A stretch of 23,289 nucleotides of DNA. It comes from CAZQXD01 sp964597315 (GTDB taxonomy: Bacteria; Pseudomonadota; Gammaproteobacteria; Competibacterales; Competibacteraceae). The translations under genes and the position numbers were made by a program. Under the pieces are notes generated by a model, which had not been told where the DNA came from, did not search any database, and saw only the letters and a program-made list of their open reading frames with translations. The stretch covers positions 1 through 23,289 of the forward strand of contig CAZQXD010000068.1 in assembly GCA_964597315.1 (NCBI GenBank). Reading direction: 5' to 3'. Position 1 is the first letter of the stretch. Each line of letters opens with the position of its first letter. Of the stretch, positions 15,073 through 23,289 are shown in pieces.

Positions 15073-16269
15073 CTAGAGGGCCTCGAATACCCCTGCCGCG
15101 CCCATGCCGGTGCCGATGCACATGGTAATCATGCCGTATTTCCCGCCCCGGCGGCGCAGGCCATGGGCCAGGGTGGCCATGCGGATGGCGCCGGTGGCCC
15201 CCAGAGGGTGACCCAGGGCGATGGCGCCCCCCAGGGGATTGATCCGCGCCGGGTCCAGGTCCAGGTCCCGGATCACCGCCAGGCTCTGGGCGGCGAAGGC
15301 TTCGTTCAGCTCGATCCAATCCAGATCGGCGGTGGTCAGGCCCACCCGCTTCAACACCCGGGGAATGGCTTCCTTGGGTCCGATGCCCATGATCTCCGGG
15401 GGCACGCCGGCCACGGCATAACCCACGAACCGGGCCAGGGGCTGGAGATTCAGGGACTTGACCATGCGCTCGCTCATCAGCACCGCCGCCCCGGCCCCGT
15501 CGCTCATCTGGGAGCTGTTGCCGGCGGTGACCGTGCCCCGGGCCGCGAACACCGGCCTCAGCTTGGCCAGGCCCTCCAGGCTGGTGCCCGGACGCGGTCC
15601 CTCGTCCGTATCCATCACCCGCTCCCGGAGCTGTATCCCGGTATTGTCCGGGGCGGGGCTGCGGGAGCGCACTGTATAAGGCAGGATCTCGTCCTGGAAC
15701 TGGCCCTGCTGGATGGCTTGCAGGGCTTTATGGTGGGACTCGGCGGCGAAGCGGTCCTGGTCCTCCCGGGACACTTGCCAGCGCTCGGCGACTTTTTCGG
15801 CGGTCAGCCCCATGCCGAAGGCCACGCCTCGCAACCGGGCGTCGGCCACCACCTCGGGGTTGATGGCGGGCTTATGGCCCATCATGGGCACCAGGCTCAT
15901 GGACTCGGCGCCCCCGGCGATCATTACCTCGGCCTCTCCTAGACGGATGCGGTCGGCGGCCAGGGCGATGGTCTGCACCCCCGAAGAACAGAAGCGGTTG
16001 ACGGTCATGCCTGGCACCGTGTCCGGCAGCCCGGCTAGCAGCAGGCCGGTGCGGGCCACGTTCAGGCCCTGCTCGGCCTCGGGCATGGCGCAGCCCACGA
16101 TCACATCGTCGATAGTGTTGAGATCCAGCCCTGGGCAGCGATCCACGGCGCCGCGGATAACGTGGGCCAGCAGGTCGTCGGGCCGGGTGTGGCGGAAAGC
16201 GCCCCGAACCTTGCCCACCGCCGTGCGCACGGCGGCGACGATATAGGCATCCTGAATTTGTTTGCTCAT
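15073..16269 (-). CDS. fadA: Acetyl-CoA C-acyltransferase (3-ketoacyl-CoA thiolase)
   Basis: The 398-residue thiolase is complete. The nucleophile Cys94 is in NRFCSSGVQ, the general base His354 in GHPLGATGA and the second Cys384 in MCIGTGMGAAG. Other landmarks are GGAESMSLVP and NEAFAAQ. It performs the last step of beta-oxidation, cleaving 3-ketoacyl-CoA with CoA to acetyl-CoA and a shortened acyl-CoA. It follows the hydratase/dehydrogenase gene by 11 bp, the normal pairing for a two-subunit beta-oxidation complex. The regulator, FadE and FadL genes upstream make long-chain fatty acid degradation its likely job rather than acetoacetyl-CoA formation. Confidence 0.94.
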   Translation of the reverse strand: MSKQIQDAYIVAAVRTAVGKVRGAFRHTRPDDLLAHVIRGAVDRCPGLDLNTIDDVIVGCAMPEAEQGLNVARTGLLLAGLPDTVPGMTVNRFCSSGVQTIALAADRIRLGEAEVMIAGGAESMSLVPMMGHKPAINPEVVADARLRGVAFGMGLTAEKVAERWQVSREDQDRFAAESHHKALQAIQQGQFQDEILPYTVRSRSPAPDNTGIQLRERVMDTDEGPRPGTSLEGLAKLRPVFAARGTVTAGNSSQMSDGAGAAVLMSERMVKSLNLQPLARFVGYAVAGVPPEIMGIGPKEAIPRVLKRVGLTTADLDWIELNEAFAAQSLAVIRDLDLDPARINPLGGAIALGHPLGATGAIRMATLAHGLRRRGGKYGMITMCIGTGMGAAGVFEAL

Positions 16270-16280
16270 GGGCGTCTCCG

Positions 16281-18647
16281 TCAGTTACGCAGGGGCTTGC
16301 CGGTCTTGAGGGTATGGGCGATGCGGGCCTGGGTTTTCTCGTTCAGGGCCAGGTCCACCAAGGCGTCCCGCTCCAGTTTCAAAAGCCAGTCCTCGCTCAC
16401 CTCGCTGCCCGGGTCCACATCGCCGCCGCCCAGGGCCTCGGCCAGGCGGCTGGCCACGAAATAGTCGTACTCGGTAATGAACCCCCCTTCCGCCATATTG
16501 ATGAGCATCATCTTGAGATTGGCGATGCCGTCCCGGCCAATCACCCGGATGGGCCGGGGCAGGGGCGCGCGATAACCCGCTTCCGCCAAGGCCAAAGCCT
16601 GGGCCTTGGCCACGTACAGGAGCTCATGGGGGTTCATGACGATGGGGTCCGCGTCCCGCAAAAAGCCCAAGCGGCGGGCCTCCTCGGCGCTTTTGGCCAC
16701 CACGGCCTTGGCCACGGTCTCGAAGTGGCGGCGCAGATACGGGAAGATATCCCCCTCCCCGGCGGCCAGGGCGGCGCGGCGGGCTAGCTCCTTGCTGCCG
16801 CCGCCGGCGGGGATCAACCCCACCCCCAGTTCCACTAAGCCGATATAGCTCTCCAGGGCCGCCACCACCCGGTCACAGTGGAGCAGAAACTCGCAGCCGC
16901 CTCCCAAGGCCATGCCTTGGACTGCGGCCACCACCGGAATCGGCGCCTGGCGCAGGGCCAGGGCGGTGTCCTGGAAGCGACTCACCGCTTGCTCCAGGGC
17001 AGCCCGGTCCCCGGCCTGGACCACCGGGGCCAGCTTCTGGAGATTGGCCCCCAGGCTGAACGGCGGCTCCGGGTGCCAGATCACCAGCCCCCGGAAATCC
17101 CGGACCGCCCGCTCCAGGGCCTGGTTCACCCCCGCCAGCACGTCGTCGCCGATCACATGCTGCTTGGACTTGAAACTCAGCACCGCGATGGCGTCGCCCC
17201 CGTGCCACAGCCGGACGGCGTCGGTTTCCAGGACCGTGGTTCCCAGGTCTGGGCGGGTCTCCCCCAACACGGTTTCCGGGAACAACTGGCGCTGATAGAC
17301 GGGCAAATGGGAGCGGGCCTTGTAGGTCCGGTCCGCCGCCGACCAGGAGCCTTTGGAGGTATGAACAGCCTTGATCTCCCCCACCCAGTCGGGCAGGGGC
17401 GCATCGCTCAGGGCCTCGCCGGCCTGGATGTCCTCATTGATCCACTGGGTCACCTGCCGCCAGCCTGCGGCCTGCCAGATTTCCAACGGTCCCCGCCGCC
17501 AGCCGAACCCCCAGCGCACCGCCAGGTCTAGATCCCGGGCGTTGTCGGCGATCTCCTCGAGCAGATAGGCGGCGTAGTGGAACACGTCCCGGTGGATGGC
17601 CCACAAAAACCGGGCCTGGGGATGGTCGCTGGCCCGCAAGGCGGCGAACTGCTCGGCCGGGTCGCGGATGGCCAGTATCTCCCCCACTGCCGGGTCCACC
17701 TGGGGGGCCATGGGTCGGTACTCGCCACTGGCCAGGTCCAGCACCTGGATGGTCTTGCCCTGCTTGCGGTAAATGCCGGCTCCGGTTTTCTGGCCCAGGG
17801 CGCCGGCGGCAATGAGTTTCTCCAGCCAGTCCGGCAAGCGCAGCCGCGCTTGCCAGGGGTCGTCGGCCAGTACTTCCCGGGAGCCGTTGACCACATGGCC
17901 CAGGGTGTCCAGGCCCACCACGTCGGCGGTGCGGTAGGTGGCGCTCTTGGGTCGGCCAATGGCCGGGCCGGTCAGGGCGTCCACCTCGTCCAAGGCCATA
18001 CCGAATTGCTGGGTATGGTGCATGGCGGCCACCATGGAGAACACCCCGATGCGGTTGGCGATAAAGTTGGGGGTGTCCTTGGCCCGGACCACGCCCTTAC
18101 CCAAGGTGGACACCAGAAACGTCTCCAGGCGGTCCACCACCCCAGGGTCGGTATGCTGGGAGGGGATCAGTTCCACCAAGTGCATATACCGGGGCGGATT
18201 GAAAAAATGCACTCCGCAGAAACGATGCCGCAGACCCTCGGGCAGGGCTTCGGCCATACGATCGACACTCAGCCCTGAACTATTGGTGGCCAACACCGCG
18301 CGCTTGCCCAGATAAGGGGCGATGCGGGCGAACAGGCCGGTCTTGAGATCCATGCGCTCAGCGATGGCCTCGATCACCAGATCGCAATCCCCCAGCCGCT
18401 CCAGATGCTGTTCGTAATTGGCCGGGATCAGTAGTTGCAACCGGTCCCGACTGGCCAAGGGTTTGGGGTCCAGCTTGGCCAGCCGGGACAGGGCCTGGGT
18501 GGCCACGGCGCTGGGGTCGCCCTCCTTGGGCGGCAGGTCGTACAGCAGCACCTCCATCTCGGCGTTGGCCAGATGGGCGGCGATTTGCGCTCCCATTACC
18601 CCGGCCCCCAGCACTGCTGCCCGGCGCGGATAGGTTCCCATACTCAT
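16281..18647 (-). CDS. fadN: Bifunctional 3-hydroxyacyl-CoA dehydrogenase / enoyl-CoA hydratase (FadN-type order)
   Basis: The 788-residue protein has the NAD-binding dehydrogenase first (AVLGAGVMGAQIAAHLA near residue 11, then NSSGLSV, GVHFFNPPRYMHLVELI with the catalytic His, and KDTPNFIANRIG). The crotonase-fold hydratase is in the C-terminal half (AAVQGMALGGGCEFLLHCD and GLVELGVGLIPAGGG, which hold the two catalytic Glu residues). That order and length match FadN of Bacillus rather than E. coli FadB, where the hydratase comes first. It hydrates enoyl-CoA and oxidises the resulting 3-hydroxyacyl-CoA. ATG 18647 has a GAGG upstream; a second ATG two codons later is possible. It lies 22 bp after fadL and 11 bp before the thiolase. 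Confidence 0.93.
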   Translation of the reverse strand: MSMGTYPRRAAVLGAGVMGAQIAAHLANAEMEVLLYDLPPKEGDPSAVATQALSRLAKLDPKPLASRDRLQLLIPANYEQHLERLGDCDLVIEAIAERMDLKTGLFARIAPYLGKRAVLATNSSGLSVDRMAEALPEGLRHRFCGVHFFNPPRYMHLVELIPSQHTDPGVVDRLETFLVSTLGKGVVRAKDTPNFIANRIGVFSMVAAMHHTQQFGMALDEVDALTGPAIGRPKSATYRTADVVGLDTLGHVVNGSREVLADDPWQARLRLPDWLEKLIAAGALGQKTGAGIYRKQGKTIQVLDLASGEYRPMAPQVDPAVGEILAIRDPAEQFAALRASDHPQARFLWAIHRDVFHYAAYLLEEIADNARDLDLAVRWGFGWRRGPLEIWQAAGWRQVTQWINEDIQAGEALSDAPLPDWVGEIKAVHTSKGSWSAADRTYKARSHLPVYQRQLFPETVLGETRPDLGTTVLETDAVRLWHGGDAIAVLSFKSKQHVIGDDVLAGVNQALERAVRDFRGLVIWHPEPPFSLGANLQKLAPVVQAGDRAALEQAVSRFQDTALALRQAPIPVVAAVQGMALGGGCEFLLHCDRVVAALESYIGLVELGVGLIPAGGGSKELARRAALAAGEGDIFPYLRRHFETVAKAVVAKSAEEARRLGFLRDADPIVMNPHELLYVAKAQALALAEAGYRAPLPRPIRVIGRDGIANLKMMLINMAEGGFITEYDYFVASRLAEALGGGDVDPGSEVSEDWLLKLERDALVDLALNEKTQARIAHTLKTGKPLRN

Positions 18648-18669
18648 TGGCTAAATCCTCGGTTTCGAC

Positions 18670-19989
18670 TCAATAGGAATAACTCACCGACACGCCGATG
18701 ATATCCACCTCCCCTTCGTATTCGCCGGTCAGCCGGTCCAGCAGCGCATTGCCGCCCCCCAAATCGGCGATAGGCAAGGTGTTGTCCAGGCGCACGTCCT
18801 CCACGAACAAATGGGCATAGCCCACATCGACGCTGAGTCGGTCGTTGGGATGGTAGCTAAAACCCAGGGCCACCCACTTGCGGTCAGCGTCGGGAATGCG
18901 CGGCGTGCGCAACTCGTCGCTGGGCACCGGGGAATCGTCAAAGGCCACCCCACCCCGGAAGGTCCAGGCGGCGTTGGGTTGGTATTGAACCCCGAGATTG
19001 AAGGCCCATTGGTTGCCCCACTGCTCCGGGGTCACATCGTCGGTGCCGTCGGCGAAGTCGATACGCAGTTCCTCAAAGCGGCTCCAGCGGGTCCAGCGGG
19101 CGCCGACCAGCACCGACCACTGGGGATTAAGCTGGTGGAAGGCGGAAAACCATAAGGTTTCCGGCAGTTCCACGTCCAGCTTGGCGCCGACGACGCCATT
19201 ACGGGCCGCCGCTGGACCTAGCAGGCCGGATAGGGTGCGGTCCCCCTCCAGGTTTTGTTCCACCGAGGAGCGGTAGGACAAGCCGAAACGGGTATTGTCG
19301 TTGGGTTGGAACATCACCCCGAGATTGAAACCCAGGCTCCAGTCGTCCCCCTCCACATCCACGAATCCGTCGGGTACTCCCGTCCCCTGGAACACGGCCC
19401 GGTTTAGCTTGCCCTCGATGTATTGCACGCTGACGCCGCCGCCCACAGTCCATTGTTTATTGAACTGATAAGCCACGGCAGGGTTGAAGTCGATGGTTTT
19501 GACTTCGGATTCCACGGCGTGATAGCGGCCTACCCAGTTCCTGGCATACTCGGTGCTCAAACCGAAGGGGGCGGTCAGGCCCACCCCCAACACCAGTTCT
19601 GGACTGAGGCGACGGATGTAATACCCCCCAGGCACCAGGGCGCTGGTGCCGCCGTTGTCGGTGCCCTGAGTCACGGTGGGGGGGGCCAAGGGCGCGCCGG
19701 TGGCGGCATTGACGGGAATTTTCGTGGAGGCGCCCATGAACTCCGCCCCTACGTCGATATAGGTCAAGTGGGCGGTAGCCCGGCTGTCCGGGATCAGGGC
19801 CATTTCCGCTGGATTGAAAAACACCGCCGAGGCATCGTCGCCGGCGGCGCTGAAACCGGCAAAAGCCCGGCCAAGGCCGGTGACGCTTTGTTCGGTAAGC
19901 TGAAAACCCGCGCCCTGGACCTGACTGGCGGCCAGCGCCCCGACGATTCCCATCCACACCATGGCACCGCGAAATTGGAATTGTTGCAT
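18670..19989 (-). CDS. fadL: FadL/OmpP1-family outer membrane long-chain fatty acid transporter
   Basis: The 439-residue product has a signal peptide (MVWMGIVGALAASQVQGA) and the FadL N-terminal hatch sequence AGFQLTEQSVTGLGRAFAG with the NPAEMALIPD motif. Alternating beta-strand segments follow to a C-terminus ending VSVSYSY; the final aromatic is Tyr rather than the usual Phe. It carries hydrophobic substrates, mainly long-chain fatty acids, across the outer membrane. ATG 19989 is preceded by GGGAGA; a longer frame with ATG at 20082 adds 31 residues and puts the signal peptide inside the protein, so I reject it. It lies between fadE (120 bp upstream) and fadN (22 bp downstream), so uptake and oxidation genes form one unit. 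Confidence 0.93.
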   Translation of the reverse strand: MQQFQFRGAMVWMGIVGALAASQVQGAGFQLTEQSVTGLGRAFAGFSAAGDDASAVFFNPAEMALIPDSRATAHLTYIDVGAEFMGASTKIPVNAATGAPLAPPTVTQGTDNGGTSALVPGGYYIRRLSPELVLGVGLTAPFGLSTEYARNWVGRYHAVESEVKTIDFNPAVAYQFNKQWTVGGGVSVQYIEGKLNRAVFQGTGVPDGFVDVEGDDWSLGFNLGVMFQPNDNTRFGLSYRSSVEQNLEGDRTLSGLLGPAAARNGVVGAKLDVELPETLWFSAFHQLNPQWSVLVGARWTRWSRFEELRIDFADGTDDVTPEQWGNQWAFNLGVQYQPNAAWTFRGGVAFDDSPVPSDELRTPRIPDADRKWVALGFSYHPNDRLSVDVGYAHLFVEDVRLDNTLPIADLGGGNALLDRLTGEYEGEVDIIGVSVSYSY

Positions 19990-20109
19990 TCTCGTTCTCC
20001 CTTTGGGTTCCCCATACGAATCATTGCCCGGCGATGGTGTCCGCCGACCGCCGGGAGCCGACATTGCTGCGTCCGTGACCAATCCAGTAAGGCACGGTAG
20101 GCGTCATGC

Positions 20110-22383
20110 CTACCCGGCCTGGGCTACCGCCGGTTTTGGCAGGGTCCGGTCCTGGCGGTAGGCGCCGGTCAGGGCCTCGGCGGAAAAATCGTCCACCCGA
20201 ATGACCTTCAGGGTGGCCTCCTCGGCCTCCCGCAGGGTTCGGGCATCGGCCTCGCCGATCAGCCCAGCCGCCACCGCATCTTCCAGGCTGCCCTGGTGGC
20301 CGACCTTAACCAATTGCGCTTCCACGGCCTCGGCGGCCAGCACCTTATCCAGAGCGTAGTCCACTATGCCGCTAACATCGTCCGGCCCCTTACCCATGTA
20401 GATGCCGCTGGTCAGCCGGTCCCGGGCCTCGGAGGGGGTCAGCAGCAACTCGGCGCAACGCTGGCCCAGGGCGTCGCTGGGGAGACGGCGGCGGCGACCC
20501 AAGGGTAGCACCACCCGGCGCAACAGCCAGGCCAAGCCCCGCTTGGGGAAGTTGTCCAGGATCGCGTCGAAGCGTTGCTGCACCGTGTACAACCCTTGCT
20601 GGCAGGCATGCTCGACCAGGGGCCAGTCTGCGGCCGGACGGCCATCGTCCTCGTAACGCTTGAGTACGCAACTCAGAAGATACAACTCGCTCAGCACATC
20701 CCCGAAGCGAGCCGATAGGGACTCCTTGCGCTTGAGTTCTCCCCCCAGGGTCAGCATGGCCATGTCCGCCAGCAAGGCGAAGCTGGCGGCGTCCCGGCTG
20801 ATCTGCTGAAAGTACTTCGTGGTGGGACCGGTATCCCGGGCGGCGGCGAACACCCCGCCGGTGAGGTTATGCCACAGCGCCCGACCGGCGTTGCCCAGGG
20901 TGAACCCAATGTGCCCGAACAGGGCCTTGTCAAAGTCCTCCAGAGCCTGTTGGGGGTCGGTTTTGGCCACGGCCAGCATCTCATCCAATACGTAGGGATG
21001 AGCGCGGATCGCCCCCTGGCCGAAGATAATCATGCTCCGGGTGAGGATGTTCGCCCCTTCCACGGTGATGCCTATGGGTATGGAGTGATAGCCTGGAGCC
21101 AGGTAATTGCTGGGGCCTTCGCAAATCGCCTTACCCCCATGCACGTCCATGGCGTCGTTGACGCTCTGGCGCATCCGCTCGGTGGCGTGGTATTTGAGGA
21201 TGGCCGACAACACCGCCGGCTTGGCGCCTTGGTCCACGGCCGCGCAGGTGATTTGGCGGGCGGCGTCCAGCACATAGGCGTTGACAGCGATTCGGGCCAG
21301 GGCCTCTTGCACCCCTTCAAACTGGCCCACCGGCACCCGAAACTGCTTACGCACCCGGGCATAGGCCCCGGTCACCCGAGCGCAAAACCGAGTGGCGCCG
21401 GTACTCTGGGATGGTAGGGAGATGGAGCGCCCGGCGGCCAGAGCCTCCATCAGCATCCGCCAGCCCTGGCCCACCCGCTCCTGGCCACCGATCACCCAGT
21501 CCATGGGCACGAAGACATCCCGGCCCTGGTTGGGTCCGTTCTGGAACGCCTGCATGGATGGCCAGTGGCGGCGGCCGATCTCCACCCCCGGGGTATCGGT
21601 GGGGATCAGGGCCAAGGTGATGCCCAGATCCTCTTGGTCTCCCAGCAGGTGATCGGGATCGGTAAGCTTGAAGGCCACCCCCAGCACCGTGGCCACCGGC
21701 CCCAGGGTGATATAGCGTTTCTCCCAATTGACCCGCATTCCCAGGGTGCGCTTGCCCTGATGGTTTTCATAACACACCACGCCGATGTCGCGCATGGCGG
21801 CGGCGTCGGAACCCGCATACGTCCCGGTCAGGGCGAAGGCCGGCAGTTCCTCACCCCGGGCCAGCCGGGGCAGATAGTGGTTTTTCTGATCCTCGGTGCC
21901 ATAGTGAAGCAACAGCTCCGCCGGGCCCAGGGAGTTGGGGACCATGACGCTGACCCCGGCGCTGACGCTGCGGGTGGAGATTTTCGTGACGACTGCGGAA
22001 TGTCCTAGGGCGGAGAACTCCAGACCACCGTAACGCTTGGGAATGATCATCCCCAGAAAGCCTTGGTCTTTGATGTAGGCCCAGACCTCCGGGGGCAGGT
22101 CCCGCAGCTCATGGGTGATTTTCCAATCGTCGAGCATGGCGCAGAGTTCGTCCACCGGGCCGTCCATGAACGCCTGTTCCTCGGCGCTCAGCCTCGGCGG
22201 GGGCATATCCAACAGCTTGCCCCATTTCGGGCGGCCGGAGAACAGTTCCGCGTCCCACCACACGGTGCCGGCCTCCAGGGCTTCCCGCTCGGTGTCGGAC
22301 ATGGGCGGCAGCACCTTGCGGTACCAGTTCAGCAGCGGCGCGCTGATGAATTTACGCCGCAGGGGGGTCAGTAGCCCGATCAT
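20110..22383 (-). CDS. fadE: Acyl-CoA dehydrogenase, FadE family
   Basis: The 757-residue protein is of the large FadE type (E. coli FadE is about 814). Visible are FMDGPVDELCAMLDDW, GFLGMIIPKRYGGLEFS, FALTGTYAGSDAAAM (FAD/substrate loop), GRSISLPSQSTG, MDVHGGKAICEGPSNYLAPGY and ITVEGANILTRSMIIFGQGAIR, whose Glu is the likely catalytic base. A long C-terminal domain follows, absent from the small acyl-CoA dehydrogenases. It catalyses the first, FAD-dependent step of beta-oxidation, acyl-CoA to trans-2-enoyl-CoA. AAGGAGG seven bases before ATG 22383 is a strong RBS. The N-terminus has a short amphipathic segment (LLTPLRRKFISAPLLNWYRK), perhaps for membrane contact. It is 73 bp downstream of the PsrA-like regulator, probably in one transcript. 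Confidence 0.96.
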   Translation of the reverse strand: MIGLLTPLRRKFISAPLLNWYRKVLPPMSDTEREALEAGTVWWDAELFSGRPKWGKLLDMPPPRLSAEEQAFMDGPVDELCAMLDDWKITHELRDLPPEVWAYIKDQGFLGMIIPKRYGGLEFSALGHSAVVTKISTRSVSAGVSVMVPNSLGPAELLLHYGTEDQKNHYLPRLARGEELPAFALTGTYAGSDAAAMRDIGVVCYENHQGKRTLGMRVNWEKRYITLGPVATVLGVAFKLTDPDHLLGDQEDLGITLALIPTDTPGVEIGRRHWPSMQAFQNGPNQGRDVFVPMDWVIGGQERVGQGWRMLMEALAAGRSISLPSQSTGATRFCARVTGAYARVRKQFRVPVGQFEGVQEALARIAVNAYVLDAARQITCAAVDQGAKPAVLSAILKYHATERMRQSVNDAMDVHGGKAICEGPSNYLAPGYHSIPIGITVEGANILTRSMIIFGQGAIRAHPYVLDEMLAVAKTDPQQALEDFDKALFGHIGFTLGNAGRALWHNLTGGVFAAARDTGPTTKYFQQISRDAASFALLADMAMLTLGGELKRKESLSARFGDVLSELYLLSCVLKRYEDDGRPAADWPLVEHACQQGLYTVQQRFDAILDNFPKRGLAWLLRRVVLPLGRRRRLPSDALGQRCAELLLTPSEARDRLTSGIYMGKGPDDVSGIVDYALDKVLAAEAVEAQLVKVGHQGSLEDAVAAGLIGEADARTLREAEEATLKVIRVDDFSAEALTGAYRQDRTLPKPAVAQAG

Positions 22384-22456
22384 GAAAAACCTCCTTGGGG
22401 TTGCCGGTCCGGCACGGCGCCGGCCGGTTGAGTGTCATAGTGAGTGATCGATGGGC

Positions 22457-23122
22457 CTAGGCCCGGACCCGCCGTTCCGCCCCGGCGGTCTGGCCGGGCC
22501 AGGGGGCTTCCAGGCCGGCGCTCAGAAACGGCAGCAGGCGGCTGAGCAGTCTTTCGGTATCCGCCGGATCGTCCAGGCGACAGTTGCTGATCAGCTTCAT
22601 CATATCGGTGCCCGCCATGGTGTATGACAGCACACCCAGCACAAAATGCAGTCGCCAGTACAGCTCCTCCCGGGGCAGCCAGGGCAGGGCCAGGGCTAGG
22701 GCGTTTTTGTAGCGGTCCAGGGTTTCCACATACAGGCCGTGGATAAACTCCCGCAGCGGCTCCGAGGATTCAGCATACATCCGCCCCAGCAGCCGGGCGA
22801 AGCGCTCCCCGCCCCGGGCCGGGTCGGCGCAAACCGCCAGGGTGGGGACGATAAAAGCCTCCAGAATCGCCCCCACCGTCGGCTGCCCGCCCCCAGCTTC
22901 CAGGGCCGCCAGCCGCGCCAGCCGGTCCCGGTTCAGGGGCTCGATGCGCCGGGCATAAACCTCCCTAAGCAACTGATCCTTGGAGCCAAAATGGTAGTTG
23001 ACAGCCGCCAGGTTAGCCCCGGCCGCCGTGGTAATAGCCCGTAGCGAGGTATTGGCGAAGCCCTGCTCGGCGAACAGGGCTTCGGCGGCATCGAGGATGC
23101 GTTCGCGGGTATCTTCCTGCAT
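22457..23122 (-). CDS. psrA: TetR-family regulator, PsrA-like, of fatty acid degradation
   Basis: The 221-residue protein has an N-terminal TetR helix-turn-helix: RERILDAAEALFAEQGF, TSLRAITTAAGANLAAVNYHF and GSKDQLL. The spacing and the LAAVNYHFGSK core match Pseudomonas PsrA, as does the ligand-binding half (FARLLGRMYAES; LYWRLHFVLGVLSYTMAG). PsrA represses beta-oxidation genes and is released by long-chain fatty acids or acyl-CoA. I chose ATG 23122. An ATG at 23134 would give only about a 10-base leader from the predicted start site and overlaps the operator. Neither has a strong RBS. Its position at the head of fadE-fadL-fadN-fadA, with a CAAAC-N4-GTTTG operator in its promoter, supports the role and autoregulation. 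Confidence 0.85.
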   Translation of the reverse strand: MQEDTRERILDAAEALFAEQGFANTSLRAITTAAGANLAAVNYHFGSKDQLLREVYARRIEPLNRDRLARLAALEAGGGQPTVGAILEAFIVPTLAVCADPARGGERFARLLGRMYAESSEPLREFIHGLYVETLDRYKNALALALPWLPREELYWRLHFVLGVLSYTMAGTDMMKLISNCRLDDPADTERLLSRLLPFLSAGLEAPWPGQTAGAERRVRA

Positions 23123-23132
23123 GATGAGGCTC

Positions 23133-23165
23133 ATTCAAACGTATGTTTGAATCATATGTTTGAAT
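23133..23165. promoter_or_regulatory. PsrA-type operator: palindrome plus extra half-site
   Basis: Eight-base arms ATTCAAAC (23133-23140) and GTTTGAAT (23145-23152) flank a GTAT centre, matching the CAAAC-N4-GTTTG pattern described for PsrA. A second ATGTTTGAAT (23156-23165) repeats the right half 13 bp away. The palindrome covers the predicted start site and touches the -10, and the half-site lies in the spacer, so binding would block transcription. Confidence 0.7.
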
Positions 23166-23179
23166 AAACTGCTTGTCAA
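23151..23179 (-). promoter_or_regulatory. Sigma-70 promoter of the psrA-like gene
   Basis: On the minus strand TTGACA (23174-23179) and TATGAT (23151-23156) are separated by exactly 17 bp, close to consensus. Transcription should begin near 23144, about 22 bases before ATG 23122. Confidence 0.75.
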
Positions 23180-23246
23180 GCCTCGCTTTGTCGGAAGACT
23201 GTCCGGGAGGCTATAGTTGGCAAAATCCGAATACTCTGTGACTGCT

Positions 23247-23266
23247 CCCCGCCCTGACGGGCGAGG
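23247..23266. repeat. Short GC-rich hairpin at the window edge, possibly an IS200/IS605 end or REP-like element
   Basis: CCCCGCCC (23247-23254) pairs with GGGCGAGG (23259-23266) around a TGAC loop with one mismatch, followed by CTTCCAAC. The preceding GACTGCT and the following CTTCC resemble hairpin ends I recall from TnpB-type IS200/IS605 elements. The window stops at 23289, so no transposase gene can be seen. Confidence 0.35.
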
Positions 23267-23289
23267 CTTCCAACTTCTCAGGCGGCAAC

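Noticed and set aside
15071..15319. N-terminal extension of the RimI gene into the thiolase gene
   Set aside because: The extension is Pro/Gly/Arg-rich shadow translation of the thiolase codons, and the RimI homology begins just after ATG 15070.
19990..20082. Longer FadL start
   Set aside because: It would bury the signal peptide behind 31 residues; ATG 19989 has its own RBS.
1..23289. CRISPR array
   Set aside because: No regularly spaced direct repeats are visible anywhere in the window.

Overview
The window is very GC-rich (codons almost all end in G or C) and looks like a gammaproteobacterial chromosome. It carries a FadE-type long acyl-CoA dehydrogenase, a FadL porin, a PsrA-like TetR regulator and a RimI-type acetyltransferase. 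The species cannot be named from sequence alone. A run of 100 Ns (2069-2168) marks a scaffold gap.

Left third, plus strand (1-10786): part of a hybrid PKS-NRPS locus. It enters the window inside a type I PKS just after its AT domain and continues KR-ACP-sulfotransferase. It then runs, through two 4-bp stop/start overlaps, into a small secreted protein of unknown function and a C-A-PCP-E NRPS with no thioesterase. After a terminator-like hairpin come an EctB-type diaminobutyrate aminotransferase and an FIH-like JmjC/cupin oxygenase with a HEPN-like C-terminal extension. A testable reading is that KR makes a beta-hydroxyacyl-ACP, ST sulfates it, and the NRPS condenses it with a basic amino acid (possibly diaminobutyrate supplied by the EctB homologue) that is epimerised and perhaps hydroxylated. 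Chain release is not explained by any gene seen here.

Middle (10787-14504): accessory DNA. It holds a 287-bp gene-free stretch with a possible gene remnant, an orphan HExxH metallopeptidase resembling secreted toxin domains, and a minus-strand RHH/MazF toxin-antitoxin pair. The pair lies between two copies of the last 45-49 codons of a secreted STN-HEAT gene; all six base differences between the copies are synonymous. Upstream of these are a DUF697-like membrane protein and a tail-anchored FHA protein.

Right half, minus strand (14603-23179): a fatty-acid degradation block in the order psrA-like regulator, fadE, fadL, fadN-type hydratase/dehydrogenase, thiolase, rimI. The regulator has a consensus-like promoter (TTGACA, 17 bp, TATGAT) overlapped by a CAAAC-N4-GTTTG palindrome, the expected PsrA-type operator, so autorepression relieved by acyl-CoA is likely. 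The far right edge carries a short GC-rich hairpin that may be the end of an IS200/IS605-type element or a REP-like repeat.
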